Assembly: GCF_900156315.1 (NCBI RefSeq)
Contig: NZ_FTNI01000015.1
Location: 141,268-205,267 of the forward strand
DNA from: Microbispora rosea
GTDB taxonomy: Bacteria; Actinomycetota; Actinomycetes; Streptosporangiales; Streptosporangiaceae
Reading direction: 5' to 3'
Length of the DNA: 64,000 nt
In this document: positions 49,150 through 58,162 of the stretch, in pieces
Numbering within the stretch: position 1 is the first letter of the stretch
Layout: each line of letters starts with the position of its first letter
Position numbers and translations under genes: made by a program
Notes under the pieces: model-generated
What the model was told of the DNA's origin: nothing
The model's database searches: none
Seen by the model: the letters and a program-made list of their open reading frames with translations, nothing else

Positions 49150-50106
49150 ATGACGCACGACGAGAGCCCGACCGCGCGGGCGCTCCTGCTCCTCGAACTG
49201 ATCCAGAGCAGCCCCGGCATCACGGCGGAACGGCTGGCCGGCCGGCTCGGCGTCTCCGAGCGGGCCGCCCGGCGCTATGTCGGCATCCTGCGCGAGGCCG
49301 GCATCCCGATCGAGTCCGAGCGCGGCCGCTACGGGGGCTACCGCATCGGCCGGGGGCTCCGGCTGCCGCCCCTGATGTTCACGCAGGCCGAGGCGCTCGG
49401 GCTGGTGATGGCCGTGCTCGACGGTCACCACGACAACGCGGCGGACCCGGCCGATCCCGTGGGCGGCGCGCTCGGCAAGATCCTGCGGGTGCTTCCCGAG
49501 GCGGTCGCCGGTCCGGCCGCGGCCGTACGGAGCCTGAGCGCGAGACACCCCGAGCCCGGGGCCAGGACGCCCAGCCCGGAGACCACCGCCGACCTCGTCC
49601 AGGCCTGCGCCGGGCGCCGCCGGCTGCGCCTCGGATATCGCATCCGTCCCGGAGACGAGCGGATCATGGAGGTCGACCCGTGGGCCGTCGTGGTACGCCG
49701 GGGCCGGTGGTATCTGCTGTGCTGGTCGCACACGAGGAACGCCCGCCGGGTGCTGCGGGTGGACAAGGTGGCGGGCGTCGAGGCGCTCGACGTGCCGGCC
49801 GTCCCTCCGCCCGATCTCGACCCGGCGGAGATGCTGGAGGACCATCTGTCGGCGGGGTGGCGGCACCAGGTGGAGGTCGTCGTCGACGCGCCCGCCGAGG
49901 CCGTGGCCGAGTGGGTCCCGCGCAGCCTGGGCCGCCGCGAGCCGATCGACGCGACCACCACGCGCCTGGTGGGCAGCACGGACGAACCGGACTGGTACGT
50001 CCGGCAGCTCACGGCGATCCGGGCGCCCTTCCGCATCGTCGGGTCGCGCGAACTGCGGGAGGCCGCCGAAGCCCTGGGCCGGCGCCTCCTCCAGGCCGGA
50101 TCGTAG
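49150..50106 (+). CDS. YafY-type HTH-WYL transcription regulator
   Basis: A 318-residue regulator. The DeoR-like winged helix (1-60) reads ALLLLELIQSSPGITAERLAGRLGVSERAARRYVGILREAGIPI and GRYGGYRIGRG. The WYL domain (about 145-225) has RRLRLGYRI, DPWAVVVRRGRWYLLCWSH, followed by the WCX C-terminal extension. WYL proteins bind nucleic-acid or small ligands and often govern stress and defence genes. It probably controls the divergent DinB-GNAT operon through the shared inverted repeat. Confidence 0.88.
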   Translation: MTHDESPTARALLLLELIQSSPGITAERLAGRLGVSERAARRYVGILREAGIPIESERGRYGGYRIGRGLRLPPLMFTQAEALGLVMAVLDGHHDNAADPADPVGGALGKILRVLPEAVAGPAAAVRSLSARHPEPGARTPSPETTADLVQACAGRRRLRLGYRIRPGDERIMEVDPWAVVVRRGRWYLLCWSHTRNARRVLRVDKVAGVEALDVPAVPPPDLDPAEMLEDHLSAGWRHQVEVVVDAPAEAVAEWVPRSLGRREPIDATTTRLVGSTDEPDWYVRQLTAIRAPFRIVGSRELREAAEALGRRLLQAGS

Positions 50107-50166
50107 AGCGGTTCCTGCTTCTCGGATCAGGTGCGGAGCCGGTTGAGCGGGCGCGCAGGGGTCCGG

Positions 50167-50985
50167 CTATCGGATGGAGCCGGTGACGAGCTTGTCGAAC
50201 TCGCGGTCCGGCAGCGTCCTGTTGAGTTCGAGCAGTCTGTCGGCCATCCAGCCGACGACGTAGCGGGTCTCGGGTTTGGCGGCTTCGACGGCCTCGCGGA
50301 TGGCCGCGGCCACGACGCCGGGATCGGAGGCCTGACTGTCCGCGCCGAGTTGCGTCTCGCTCCGCCTGGCCATGGCCTCGGCCATCGCCCCGTAGGCGGT
50401 CGCACCGGAGATCTCCCGCAGGTCCTGCGCGGTGTGATCCTCGAACCCCGTCTTGATGACTCCGGGCTGGATCACGACGACCTCGATCCCGAAGGGCTCG
50501 ACCTCCATGCGCAACGAGTCGGAGTACGCCTCCAGAGCGTGTTTCGTCGCGTAGTACCAGGAGCCCAGCGGCAACGCGATCTCGCCGCCGATCGACGACA
50601 CGTTGACGATCGTGCCGGACCTCCGCTCGCGCATGTGCGGCAGGACGAGCTGGATCAGCCTGGCCGGTGCGAAGAGGTTCACCTCGAACTGGTCGCGCGC
50701 CAGCTCCAGGGGGACGTCCTCGGCCGCGCCGTGCACCACGGTGCCGGCGTTGTTGACGAGGACGTCGATCCGGCCCTGCTCCTCGACGATGGTGTGGACG
50801 ACCCGCTCCAGATCAGCGGGGTCGCGCGCGTCCATCGGGTGCACGTGCCCGCCCGCGTCGCCGATGACGGCCATGTTCCGCACCCGCCTGGCCGCGCCGT
50901 ACACGATGTGTCCCGCCCGCAGGAGTTCCAGCGCGGTGGCCTTGCCGATGCCGGACGAGGCCCCGGTGACGAGTACGACCTTCAT
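50167..50985 (-). CDS. Short-chain dehydrogenase/reductase
   Basis: A 272-residue classical SDR. Cofactor motif VTGASSGIGKA, NNAG in VLVNNAGTVV, and the active site Ser in VSSIGG with Y-x3-K in WYYATKHALEAY. Residue ARR after the second strand suggests NADP(H). GGGAGG lies 8 nt before ATG 50985. Substrate not predictable. Confidence 0.9.
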   Translation of the reverse strand: MKVVLVTGASSGIGKATALELLRAGHIVYGAARRVRNMAVIGDAGGHVHPMDARDPADLERVVHTIVEEQGRIDVLVNNAGTVVHGAAEDVPLELARDQFEVNLFAPARLIQLVLPHMRERRSGTIVNVSSIGGEIALPLGSWYYATKHALEAYSDSLRMEVEPFGIEVVVIQPGVIKTGFEDHTAQDLREISGATAYGAMAEAMARRSETQLGADSQASDPGVVAAAIREAVEAAKPETRYVVGWMADRLLELNRTLPDREFDKLVTGSIR

Positions 50986-51225
50986 GATCAGACCTCCCGG
51001 ATGGGGACTCCGTGGGCCGGCAGGCCGGCACGGACGGTACGCCGTTCACGACTGGGGAAAGGCTAGGGACGCATTTCGTCCCACGGCAACGAGCTTCTTG
51101 TATATCCCCAGCTGGACGCCCTTCAAGTGGTGCAAAGAGCTGTCGCAGAACGCACCGTACGCGCCGTCGTGTTGCGTCCGGCCACCACCGGTTGGGACGA
51201 TCCGACGAACGACGAGGAGGATCGG

Positions 51226-51936
51226 ATGCCCGCGCGAAGCCGCCTGAGCTTCGACGACCGACGCCGCATCGCCGAAGGGCTGAGGGACGGGCTGACCTAC
51301 GCGGAGATCGCCCGGCGGCTGGGGCGGCCCAGGTCGACCGTCAGCCGCGAGATCTCCCGCAACGGCGGCCCGCACGGGTATCGGGCCCACCACGCCCAGC
51401 AGGCGACGAACTGGCGCGCCCGGCGGCGCCGGCAGGTCCCGCCGCCCGAACTCCGGGACTCGTACGGCGATCGGGACGCCCGCACGGTCCAGGAGTTCAC
51501 CGAGGACTTCACCGCAATGATGATCCAGACGGGCATGTCACCGCTGACGGCCAGGGTGTTCGCCGCGCTGTTCGTCAGCGACGGCGCCAGCCTGACCGCC
51601 GCGGAACTGGTCCAACGCCTGCACGTGAGTCCGGCGTCGATCTCCAAGGCCATCCGGTGGCTTGAACAGCGCGGCCTGGTCAGCCGTGGACGCGAGGGCC
51701 GGCGCGAGCGTTACGCCGTCGCCGTCGACGTCTGGTATCGCACCTGGTCGGAGAGCGCCAGGTCGATGACACTGTGGGCGGACACCACACGGCGTGGGGC
51801 GGACGTCTTCGGCGCCGGCACGCCGGTGGGCCTGCGGCTGCGGACGACCAGCCGGTTCTTCGAGCTCCTCAGCCGCGACATGGCGCAGGCCGCCGAGCAC
51901 TGGCGGCAGACCGTCTCCCTCCAGCGCCTCCCCTGA
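51226..51936 (+). CDS. Regulator combining an IS30-like HTH with a GbsR/MarR domain
   Basis: A 236-residue protein, ATG 51226 with GAGGAGG 6 nt upstream. Residues 5-50 (LSFDDRRRIAEGLRDGLTYAEIARRLGRPRSTVSREISRNGG) match the HTH of IS30-type transposases, and about 85-225 form a GbsR/MarR-like winged helix (LTAAELVQRLHVSPASISKAIRWLEQRGLVSR). This recurring actinobacterial architecture is a domesticated DNA-binding domain, not a mobile element; no DDE domain is present. It is divergent from the SDR gene. Confidence 0.85.
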   Translation: MPARSRLSFDDRRRIAEGLRDGLTYAEIARRLGRPRSTVSREISRNGGPHGYRAHHAQQATNWRARRRRQVPPPELRDSYGDRDARTVQEFTEDFTAMMIQTGMSPLTARVFAALFVSDGASLTAAELVQRLHVSPASISKAIRWLEQRGLVSRGREGRRERYAVAVDVWYRTWSESARSMTLWADTTRRGADVFGAGTPVGLRLRTTSRFFELLSRDMAQAAEHWRQTVSLQRLP

Positions 51937-51969
51937 AGGCCGCTCGCAGCCGGCCGAGCGGGCGCGAAC

Positions 51970-52815
51970 TCAGCGGAGGCCGGCGAACAGGTCGTCCTCG
52001 TGGTCGGGGGCGGCCACCCGGGACGTCGTCCGGATGAAGTACTCGCGCGAGAACGCCTGGTGCTGGGCCTCCGGCGGCATCCGCAGGAAGGGGATGTTCT
52101 CGCCCTGGCTCGCGTGGGCCGCCAGCGCCTTCAGCTTGTTCTCCACGTACGGCGAGACGTCCACGACGCTGGTGATGAGCTCGTCGGGCGTGCCGAAGTC
52201 GTCGGGGAGCTCGAAGTCGTCCGGAGCCATGCCGTTCGCCCGCATGAACTCGAACATCTGCCGGATGCCCTCACGCGGCACGGCGGTGTAGTAGAACTTG
52301 TCCGGAATCCCGGTCTTCTCGGCCGCCGCGACCGCGATGCGGTGGGCCTGGATGTGGTCGGGGTGCCCGTAGTTGCCGTTCTCGTCGTAGGTGACGACCA
52401 CCTGGGGGCGGTAGCGCTCCATCAGCGCGGCGAGCCTTCCGGCGGCCGTCTCGACCGGGACGTTCGCGAACGCGTCGGGGTGGCCGTTGCCGTCCCACCC
52501 GTCCATGCCGGAGTCGCGGTAGCCCAGCAGTTCCAGGTGGTCGATCCCCAGATGGGCGACCGACTCGCGCAGCTCGGCCAGCCGCCGCTCTGCGACCGCG
52601 GCGTCGTCGTGGCCGGGCTCGCCCGGCTTCACCCCGCCGGGGCCGTCCCCCTGCTCGCCGTTGGTGCACGTCACCAGGACCGTGCGGATCCCCTGGGCCG
52701 TGTACTTCGCGAGGATCCCGCCGGTGCCGATCACCTCGTCGTCGGGGTGCGCGTGCACCGCCATGAGGGTGAGCTCTCGATCCATTCCGTCCCCCGGAGT
52801 GTCGTTTACCGTCAC
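51970..52815 (-). CDS. PIG-L family N-deacetylase, mycothiol-amidase-like
   Basis: A 281-residue zinc-dependent deacetylase. The zinc motif AVHAHPDDE and the later ENGNYGHPDHIQAHR are intact. Relatives include MshB and Mca of mycothiol metabolism and antibiotic deacetylases. It is not a close match to either, so a general PIG-L name is safer. GTG 52815 has a TAGGCT -10 hexamer 7 nt upstream; ATG 52785 (MDRELTLMAVHAHPDDE) is the alternative. Confidence 0.88.
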   Translation of the reverse strand: MTVNDTPGDGMDRELTLMAVHAHPDDEVIGTGGILAKYTAQGIRTVLVTCTNGEQGDGPGGVKPGEPGHDDAAVAERRLAELRESVAHLGIDHLELLGYRDSGMDGWDGNGHPDAFANVPVETAAGRLAALMERYRPQVVVTYDENGNYGHPDHIQAHRIAVAAAEKTGIPDKFYYTAVPREGIRQMFEFMRANGMAPDDFELPDDFGTPDELITSVVDVSPYVENKLKALAAHASQGENIPFLRMPPEAQHQAFSREYFIRTTSRVAAPDHEDDLFAGLR

Positions 52816-52822
52816 CCGGACG

Positions 52823-52828
52823 AGCCTA
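52823..52828 (-). promoter_or_regulatory. -10 hexamer TAGGCT for the PIG-L gene
   Basis: On the minus strand TAGGCT ends 7 nt before GTG 52815; this favours the longer start. Confidence 0.45.
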
Positions 52829-52895
52829 TATCGCCCCTTGAACGTGGCGCGGGCGCGTGTCGTTTGAGGCAGCCCGGCCGGGTTAGGCGACCGCT

Positions 52896-53375
52896 ATGGG
52901 GATTTATCGAGACATGGCGGCGGGAGCGGCGGCGGGTGCGGCCGGGACGACCGTGCTCAACGCGATCACCTATCTGGACATGGCGGTGCGCGCCCGCCCG
53001 GCGAGCTCGCTGCCGGAGCAGGCGGCCGGTGCGGTCAGCGAGCGACTCCACGTCGGCCTCGGCGAGGAGGAGGACGCCCGCAACCGTGAGCAGGGGCTCG
53101 GGCCCATGCTCGGCATCCTCACCGGCGTCGGCGTGGGCCTCGCCTACGGTCTGTTCCGCCATGCCGTACGGCGGAGGGTCAGCCTCCCGGTCGCGGCGAC
53201 CGGGGTGGGCATGGCGGCGGCGGTCGCGGGCAGCGCGCCGATGACCGCGCTTGGGCTCACCGACCCGCGTGAGTGGGGTGTCGGCGGCTGGACGGCCGAC
53301 CTGGTCCCCCACCTCGGGTACGGCCTCGCCACGGTCGCCGCGTTCGAACTGACCAGGTCCCGCCGCCGGCGCTAG
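52896..53375 (+). CDS. Conserved hypothetical membrane protein
   Basis: A 159-residue protein with Gly/Ala-rich hydrophobic segments at about 7-28, 70-90 and 97-118 (GILTGVGVGLAYGLFRHAV; GVGMAAAVAGSAPMTALGL) and a final one at 132-150. TDPREWGVGGWTADLVPHLGYG is a conserved-looking stretch. A similar small protein is common in actinomycetes without assigned function. It ends within a 14-bp tandem repeat. Confidence 0.7.
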   Translation: MGIYRDMAAGAAAGAAGTTVLNAITYLDMAVRARPASSLPEQAAGAVSERLHVGLGEEEDARNREQGLGPMLGILTGVGVGLAYGLFRHAVRRRVSLPVAATGVGMAAAVAGSAPMTALGLTDPREWGVGGWTADLVPHLGYGLATVAAFELTRSRRRR

Positions 53376-53410
53376 GAGCTGGGCGTTAGGAGCCAGGCGC
53401 TAGGAGGCGG
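53369..53410. repeat. 14-bp tandem repeat, three copies, between convergent genes
   Basis: GCGCTAGGAGCTGG, GCGTTAGGAGCCAG and GCGCTAGGAGGCGG follow without gaps. The stop codons of both convergent genes lie inside copies 1 and 3. Confidence 0.75.
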
Positions 53411-54599
53411 TGCGGGAGGCCGGGGCCATGCGCGTGGTCACCAGCCACCAGATGACCAGTTGCAGCAGGGCCAGCGACACGGCGAAAGGCGGCAGCGTCC
53501 AGGCGCCGACCCCCTGGGCGATCGCCCCGGTGAGCCAGGGGAACACCGCGCCGCCGACCACCGACACCCCGTTGATCAGCCCGATGGCGGTGGGCACCAG
53601 CCGGGCCACGGTGAGCCGAGGCGCCACGGCCATCGTGGTGGGGAAGATCGGCCCGAGCCAGAAGCCGAGCAGCACGAAGCTGACGCTGGCCATCGCGGAG
53701 CCCGGCACGAGCCAGGCCAGCATCGTGCTGAGCGTGACTCCGGCCAGGCAGAGGAAGGTCATCCCGGTCGCGGTCATGCCGAGCCGGGTGGCGATCGGGC
53801 TGATCAGGAAGCGGCCCAGGGTGAGCCCGAGCCAGTAACCGGAGACGGTGTATCCGGCCAGCAGGTCGCTCTGCCCATGCTCGTCGACCAGGAAACTGAA
53901 CCCCCAGTTTCCCACGCTGATCTCCAGGCCGACGTACACGGCGAGGAACACCGCGCCGAGCAGGACGGCGGGCTGCCGCGACGCGGTCGCCAGCAGACCG
54001 GAACGCTCCGCCTGTTCCTCGGCCGTCGCGGGCGGCGGGGCCTCACGGGCGGGCAGGGTCAGGTAGAAGCCGATCAGCAGCGGCAGGCAGACCAGGGCCA
54101 GGATCAGCCACACGGCCGTCCAGGGCAGGAAGGTCAGGATCCAGGTGGCCAGCAGCGGCCCGAGCAGTGCGCCGACGCCGAAGAACGCGTGCAGGCGGTT
54201 GAGCAGCGTCGTCGCCTTGGGCAGGTCGGTGAGGTAGGCGTTCAGCACCGATTCGAAGATGCCCGTGCCGTACCCGGCCACGATCTGGGCCACCAGGAAG
54301 GCCAGGAACGGCGGGCGCACGGCCGTGAAGAGGCCGGCCAGCGCGAACGTGCCGCCGCCGAGGATGAGCGAGGCCCGGATCCCGAGGCGGTGGATCAGCG
54401 GGCCCGCGGTCGAGCCGGACAGCATGAACCCGGCGGAGAAGGCGAAGAACTGGGTGCCGATCGTGGCCTTGTCGAGGCCGTAGTCGTCGATCTGTGCCGG
54501 CAGCAGCACCCCGCCGACGCCGGAGCTCAGGCCGACCAGGATGAAGGTGACATAGGAGAGCGCGACCGGCGCCCACACCTCGCGCCGCACTGCGGACAC
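53400..54599 (-). CDS. MFS transporter, FucP/sugar or drug type
   Basis: A 399-residue protein with 12 hydrophobic segments. It begins MSAVRREVWAPVALSYVTFILVGL; helix 2 region shows the motif GGVLLPAQIDDYGLDKATIG and later GYGTGIFESVLNAYLTDL, as in the FucP/NarK-like BMD2 type MFS members. Sugar uptake or drug export are possible. GTG 54599 is the start. It is convergent with the hypothetical membrane gene. Confidence 0.85.
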   Translation of the reverse strand: MSAVRREVWAPVALSYVTFILVGLSSGVGGVLLPAQIDDYGLDKATIGTQFFAFSAGFMLSGSTAGPLIHRLGIRASLILGGGTFALAGLFTAVRPPFLAFLVAQIVAGYGTGIFESVLNAYLTDLPKATTLLNRLHAFFGVGALLGPLLATWILTFLPWTAVWLILALVCLPLLIGFYLTLPAREAPPPATAEEQAERSGLLATASRQPAVLLGAVFLAVYVGLEISVGNWGFSFLVDEHGQSDLLAGYTVSGYWLGLTLGRFLISPIATRLGMTATGMTFLCLAGVTLSTMLAWLVPGSAMASVSFVLLGFWLGPIFPTTMAVAPRLTVARLVPTAIGLINGVSVVGGAVFPWLTGAIAQGVGAWTLPPFAVSLALLQLVIWWLVTTRMAPASRTAS

Positions 54600-54735
54600 C
54601 TGACCTCCCGCGTACGAGCAGCCTTCCGGCCACCCGGCATGCGGGATCGGCCGTATCCGTGATCAACGGTCATCCCGTTTTCCGGCGACATGTTACTTGG
54701 TGTGCCTGTTGCTCCCATAGAGGTTTACCGGGGGT

Positions 54736-54741
54736 TATCGT
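54736..54741 (+). promoter_or_regulatory. -10 hexamer TATCGT for the alpha/beta hydrolase gene
   Basis: TATCGT ends 6 nt before GTG 54748; leaderless layout. Confidence 0.4.
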
Positions 54742-54747
54742 CGCAAG

Positions 54748-55446
54748 GTGACGGATCATGCGAGGGTTCAGGTCAACGGCGTCGGGATCGCGTACCGGAC
54801 GTACGGTCCGGACGACGCCCCGCCGCTGATCCTGCTGCACGGCCTGGGCGAGGGCATGGCCGGCTGGGACGGCGTGGCCGGCGCGCTGGCCGCCGACCGG
54901 CACGCGTACGCCCTGGACCTGCGCGGCCACGGCGCCAGCGACTGGCCGGGGGACTACGGCCTGGAACCGATGCGCGACGACGTCCTCGCCTTCCTCGACG
55001 CGCTGTCGCTCGGCCCGGTGGACGTGATCGGCCACTCTATGGGCGGCGTCGTCGCCTACCTGCTCGCCGCGGAGCGGCCGGGCCGGGTGCGGACGCTGGT
55101 CCTGGAGGACGTCCCGCCCCCGGTGCCGCGCGACCCGCCCCCGCTCGTACGGCCGGAGGGGCCACTTCCGTTCGACTGGGCCATGGTGGAGGCGGTCAGG
55201 CCCCAGATCGACCACCCCGACCCGGCCTGGCTGGGACGGCTGAGCCGGATCACCGCCCGCACGCTCGTGATCGGCGGCGGGCCGGACAGCCACATCCCCC
55301 AGGACCGGGTCGCCGAGATGGCCCGGCGCATCCCCGGCGCCGCGCACATCACGATCCCGGCCGGGCACCTGGTGCACGAGAACGCCCCCGACGCCTTCGT
55401 CCGCGAGGTCACGGCCTTCCTCGGCCAGAGCGAGGCCACGGCCTAG
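54748..55446 (+). CDS. Alpha/beta hydrolase
   Basis: A 232-residue hydrolase. The oxyanion region LLHGLGEGM, the nucleophile elbow GHSMGG (Ser) and the late GHLVHENAPDAF (His) are visible; the acid is likely in GGGPDSHIP. The short cap suggests a small ester or C-C bond substrate. It starts 148 bp from the divergent MFS gene and is convergent with the ECF gene, 7 bp apart. Confidence 0.88.
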   Translation: MTDHARVQVNGVGIAYRTYGPDDAPPLILLHGLGEGMAGWDGVAGALAADRHAYALDLRGHGASDWPGDYGLEPMRDDVLAFLDALSLGPVDVIGHSMGGVVAYLLAAERPGRVRTLVLEDVPPPVPRDPPPLVRPEGPLPFDWAMVEAVRPQIDHPDPAWLGRLSRITARTLVIGGGPDSHIPQDRVAEMARRIPGAAHITIPAGHLVHENAPDAFVREVTAFLGQSEATA

Positions 55447-55453
55447 AGCACGG

Positions 55454-56404
55454 CTAGGCCGTGGGCGGCAGGGAGAAGACGGCGAACAGGGCGGGGTCGC
55501 CGAACACGACGTTCCGCGCGATGCCGTCCTCGGCGATCGCGAGCACCTGGAGCGAGTGGGCCCGGAAGACGCCGTCGCCGCCGTCCAGGTAGGCCGCGAG
55601 CGCGGGCTGCCCGTTGGCGCGCGTCGGCACCATCCGCCAGGGTCCCCGGGTGGCGCAGACCCAGCGGATGAAGCCGCCGAACGCCTCCCGCCCGGAGAAC
55701 CACGAGAGGAACGGCGGCATCTCCAGGACGGCGTCTTCCCGCAGCAGCCGCTCCAGGGCCTCGACGTCGGCCTTCTCGAACGCCGCGACGTAGCGGTCGA
55801 GCAGGTCGCGGCAGGCCGGGTCGTCCGGTTCGAGAAGGTCGTCCTCCGCGGGAGCCGCCTGGGCGAGCTGGGCTCGGGCGCGCTGCAGGGCGCTGTTGAC
55901 CGCCGCGACCGAGGTCTCCAGCAGGCCGGCGACCTCGCTCGCCCGCCAGGCCAGGACCTCGCGCAGGATGAGCACCGCCCGCTGCCGCGGCGGCAGGTGC
56001 TGCAGGGCCGCGACGAACGCCAGCCGGATCCCGCCTCGCGACGCGACGACCGCGGCGGGGTCCGCCAGCGCGTCGGGGACGGGCTCCAACCAGGTCACCT
56101 CGGGCAGCCGCCGTTGCGGTCCCGCGTCCGGGTCGTCGGACGGGCCGGTGAGGCCGGACGGCAGCGCCCTGCGCCCGCGCTGGTCGAGCGCCGTGAGGCA
56201 GGCGTTCGTCGCGATGCGGTAGAGCCAGGTGCGCGGGGAGGCCCGCCGCTCGTCGTAGTCGCCGGACGCCCGCCACGCCCGCAGCATGACCTCCTGCAGC
56301 AGGTCCTCCGCGTCGTGCACCGAGCCGAGCATCCGGTAGCAGTGCGTCATCAGCTCACGCCGGTAGGGCCCGGTGATCCGCTCGAACTCCTCGTCACTCC
56401 ACAT
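55454..56404 (-). CDS. ECF sigma factor with SnoaL-like C-terminal domain (TIGR02960 / SigG type)
   Basis: A 316-residue sigma factor, ATG 56404 with GGGAG upstream. Region 2 includes MTHCYRMLGSVHDAEDLLQEVMLRAW and PRTWLYRIATNACL; region 4 is LPPRQRAVLILREVLAWRASEVAGLLETSVAAVNSALQRAR. The C-terminal 115 residues form a SnoaL/NTF2-like domain (CRDLLDRYVAAFEKADVEAL). In this group the extra domain acts in place of a separate anti-sigma factor. It is divergent from an MFS gene, its likely target. Confidence 0.9.
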   Translation of the reverse strand: MWSDEEFERITGPYRRELMTHCYRMLGSVHDAEDLLQEVMLRAWRASGDYDERRASPRTWLYRIATNACLTALDQRGRRALPSGLTGPSDDPDAGPQRRLPEVTWLEPVPDALADPAAVVASRGGIRLAFVAALQHLPPRQRAVLILREVLAWRASEVAGLLETSVAAVNSALQRARAQLAQAAPAEDDLLEPDDPACRDLLDRYVAAFEKADVEALERLLREDAVLEMPPFLSWFSGREAFGGFIRWVCATRGPWRMVPTRANGQPALAAYLDGGDGVFRAHSLQVLAIAEDGIARNVVFGDPALFAVFSLPPTA

Positions 56405-56531
56405 TCGTTCTCCCGCGTCGCGTGGCCGTCACCGATATCTACCGCCGCGCCGGGCCGGACTCATCGGTCGCCGATGAGTTTTCCGGCCGGTCCCGGTACG
56501 TACCGGCGAACCCACTGCGGAAGGACACGAA

Positions 56532-57962
56532 GTGACACTCAGCCATACCGTCCGCCCCGCGCCGGCCCGTGCCGGGCGGCCCTGGCCGATGCTGGCGGTG
56601 CTGCTCGCCGGCCAGTTCATGGGGCTGCTGGACCTCTACATCGTCAACGTGGCGATCCCCAGGATCGGCGCCGACCTGGGGGCGTCCGGCGCCGCGCTGC
56701 AACTGGTCGTCGGCGGCTACATCATCGCGTACGCGACCCTGCTGATCACCGGCGCGCGGCTCGGCGCGCTGTACGGCAGGCGTCGCATGTACGTGATCGG
56801 GGTCGCGGGCTTCACCGCGGGCTCGCTGCTGTGCGGGCTCGCGCCCGACGCCGGGACGCTGATCGCCTTCAGGTTCGTCCAGGGAGCCGCGGCGGCGGTC
56901 ATGGTCCCGCAGATCATGAGCGTGATCCAGACCAGGTTCACCGGCAGGGCCAGGGCCACCGCGCTGAGTGCGTACACCGCGGTGCTCTCGGCCGGTTCGG
57001 TCGCCGGGCTGGCGCTGGGCGGGGTGCTGGTCGGCGCCGACCTGGCCGGCACCGGCTGGAGGCCGGTGTTCCTCGTGAACGTGCCCGTGGGCGTCCTGCT
57101 GACGCTCGTGGTGCCCCGGCTGGTGCCGGCGGACGCGCCGCCGGACGCGCCGTCGGACGGAGCGCGCGGCCGGCGCCGGCTCGACCTGCGGGGCCTCGCG
57201 GTCGCGCTGCCCGCCACGCTGCTGGTCGTGCTCCCGCTCGTGCTGGGACGGGAGGCCGGCTGGCCCGTGTGGACGTACGCGTCGTTGGCCGCGGGGATCG
57301 TGCTCGCCGCCGTGTTCGTCGTGGCCCAGCGCCGTACGGCGGCCCGGGGCGGCGACCCGCTGCTGAACCTGGACGTGCTGCGCGCGGCCGGCATGCCCTC
57401 GGGGCTGACGACGCTGATGGCCCTGATGGTCGCCTACGGCGGGTTCCTGTTCACCTTCGCCCTGCACCTGCAGGGCGTCCTCGGGGAGAGCCCGCTGCGT
57501 GCCGGGCTCACGTTCCTGCCGATGGCGGCGGCGTTCGGGCTGGGCAGCTTCTACTGGCGCGGGCTCCCGGGGCGGATCCACCACCTGCTGCCACCGGCGG
57601 GGCTGGCGCTCAGCGTCCTCGGCACAGCGGCTCTGGCCGTCTCGGTGACCGGCGGCCCGGTGATGTGGGCCGCGCTGGTGGTGTACGGCGCGGGGCTGGG
57701 CGTCTCGACCAGCCTGCTCACCCACGCCCTGGTTCACGTGCCGCCCGCCCGCGCCGCCGACGCGAGCGGCCTGCTCACGACGACCATGCAGTTCGGCCAG
57801 CTCGGCGGCGTGGCGGTGTTCGGCGCGGTGTTCCTCGCCCTGGCCGACCCGCCGCGGCCGGAGGCCATGGGCGCGACCGCCTGGTGGCTGGCGCTGGCCG
57901 CGGCGGCGGGCGCGGCGGGCGCGGTCGCCCTGGCCCGCGCCGCACGGCCCCGGCCCGCGTGA
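56532..57962 (+). CDS. DHA2-family drug exporter 3
   Basis: A 476-residue MFS transporter with about 14 hydrophobic segments. Signature parts are LLDLYIVNVAIPRIGADL, RLGALYGRRRMYV, RFVQGAAAAVMVPQIM, and AGSVAGLALGGVLVGAD. Its layout is close to the exporter at 39266, so both belong to one subfamily. It is divergent from the ECF sigma gene, with 127 bp in between. Substrate unknown. Confidence 0.88.
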   Translation: MTLSHTVRPAPARAGRPWPMLAVLLAGQFMGLLDLYIVNVAIPRIGADLGASGAALQLVVGGYIIAYATLLITGARLGALYGRRRMYVIGVAGFTAGSLLCGLAPDAGTLIAFRFVQGAAAAVMVPQIMSVIQTRFTGRARATALSAYTAVLSAGSVAGLALGGVLVGADLAGTGWRPVFLVNVPVGVLLTLVVPRLVPADAPPDAPSDGARGRRRLDLRGLAVALPATLLVVLPLVLGREAGWPVWTYASLAAGIVLAAVFVVAQRRTAARGGDPLLNLDVLRAAGMPSGLTTLMALMVAYGGFLFTFALHLQGVLGESPLRAGLTFLPMAAAFGLGSFYWRGLPGRIHHLLPPAGLALSVLGTAALAVSVTGGPVMWAALVVYGAGLGVSTSLLTHALVHVPPARAADASGLLTTTMQFGQLGGVAVFGAVFLALADPPRPEAMGATAWWLALAAAAGAAGAVALARAARPRPA

Positions 57963-58162
57963 CCGCAGGCCGGACGGATCCGCGGGATCGGCGCCGGACC
58001 CTCGCGCCGATCCCGCCCGCGTACCGCTGCGGGTGTCGTCCATGACTCCAGGGACACGGCAGGCGTTTCCCCCCTTGCATCCGGCGGTGTTGCGTCTCCT
58101 GCGGACGGCCTTTGCCATGGCGGCGTTACCGTGTGGATGTACGCCCTGGGGAGTGATCCGCC

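Noticed and set aside
51226..51375. IS30 transposase because of the N-terminal HTH
   Set aside because: No DDE domain or inverted repeats; the rest is a GbsR/MarR-like regulator.
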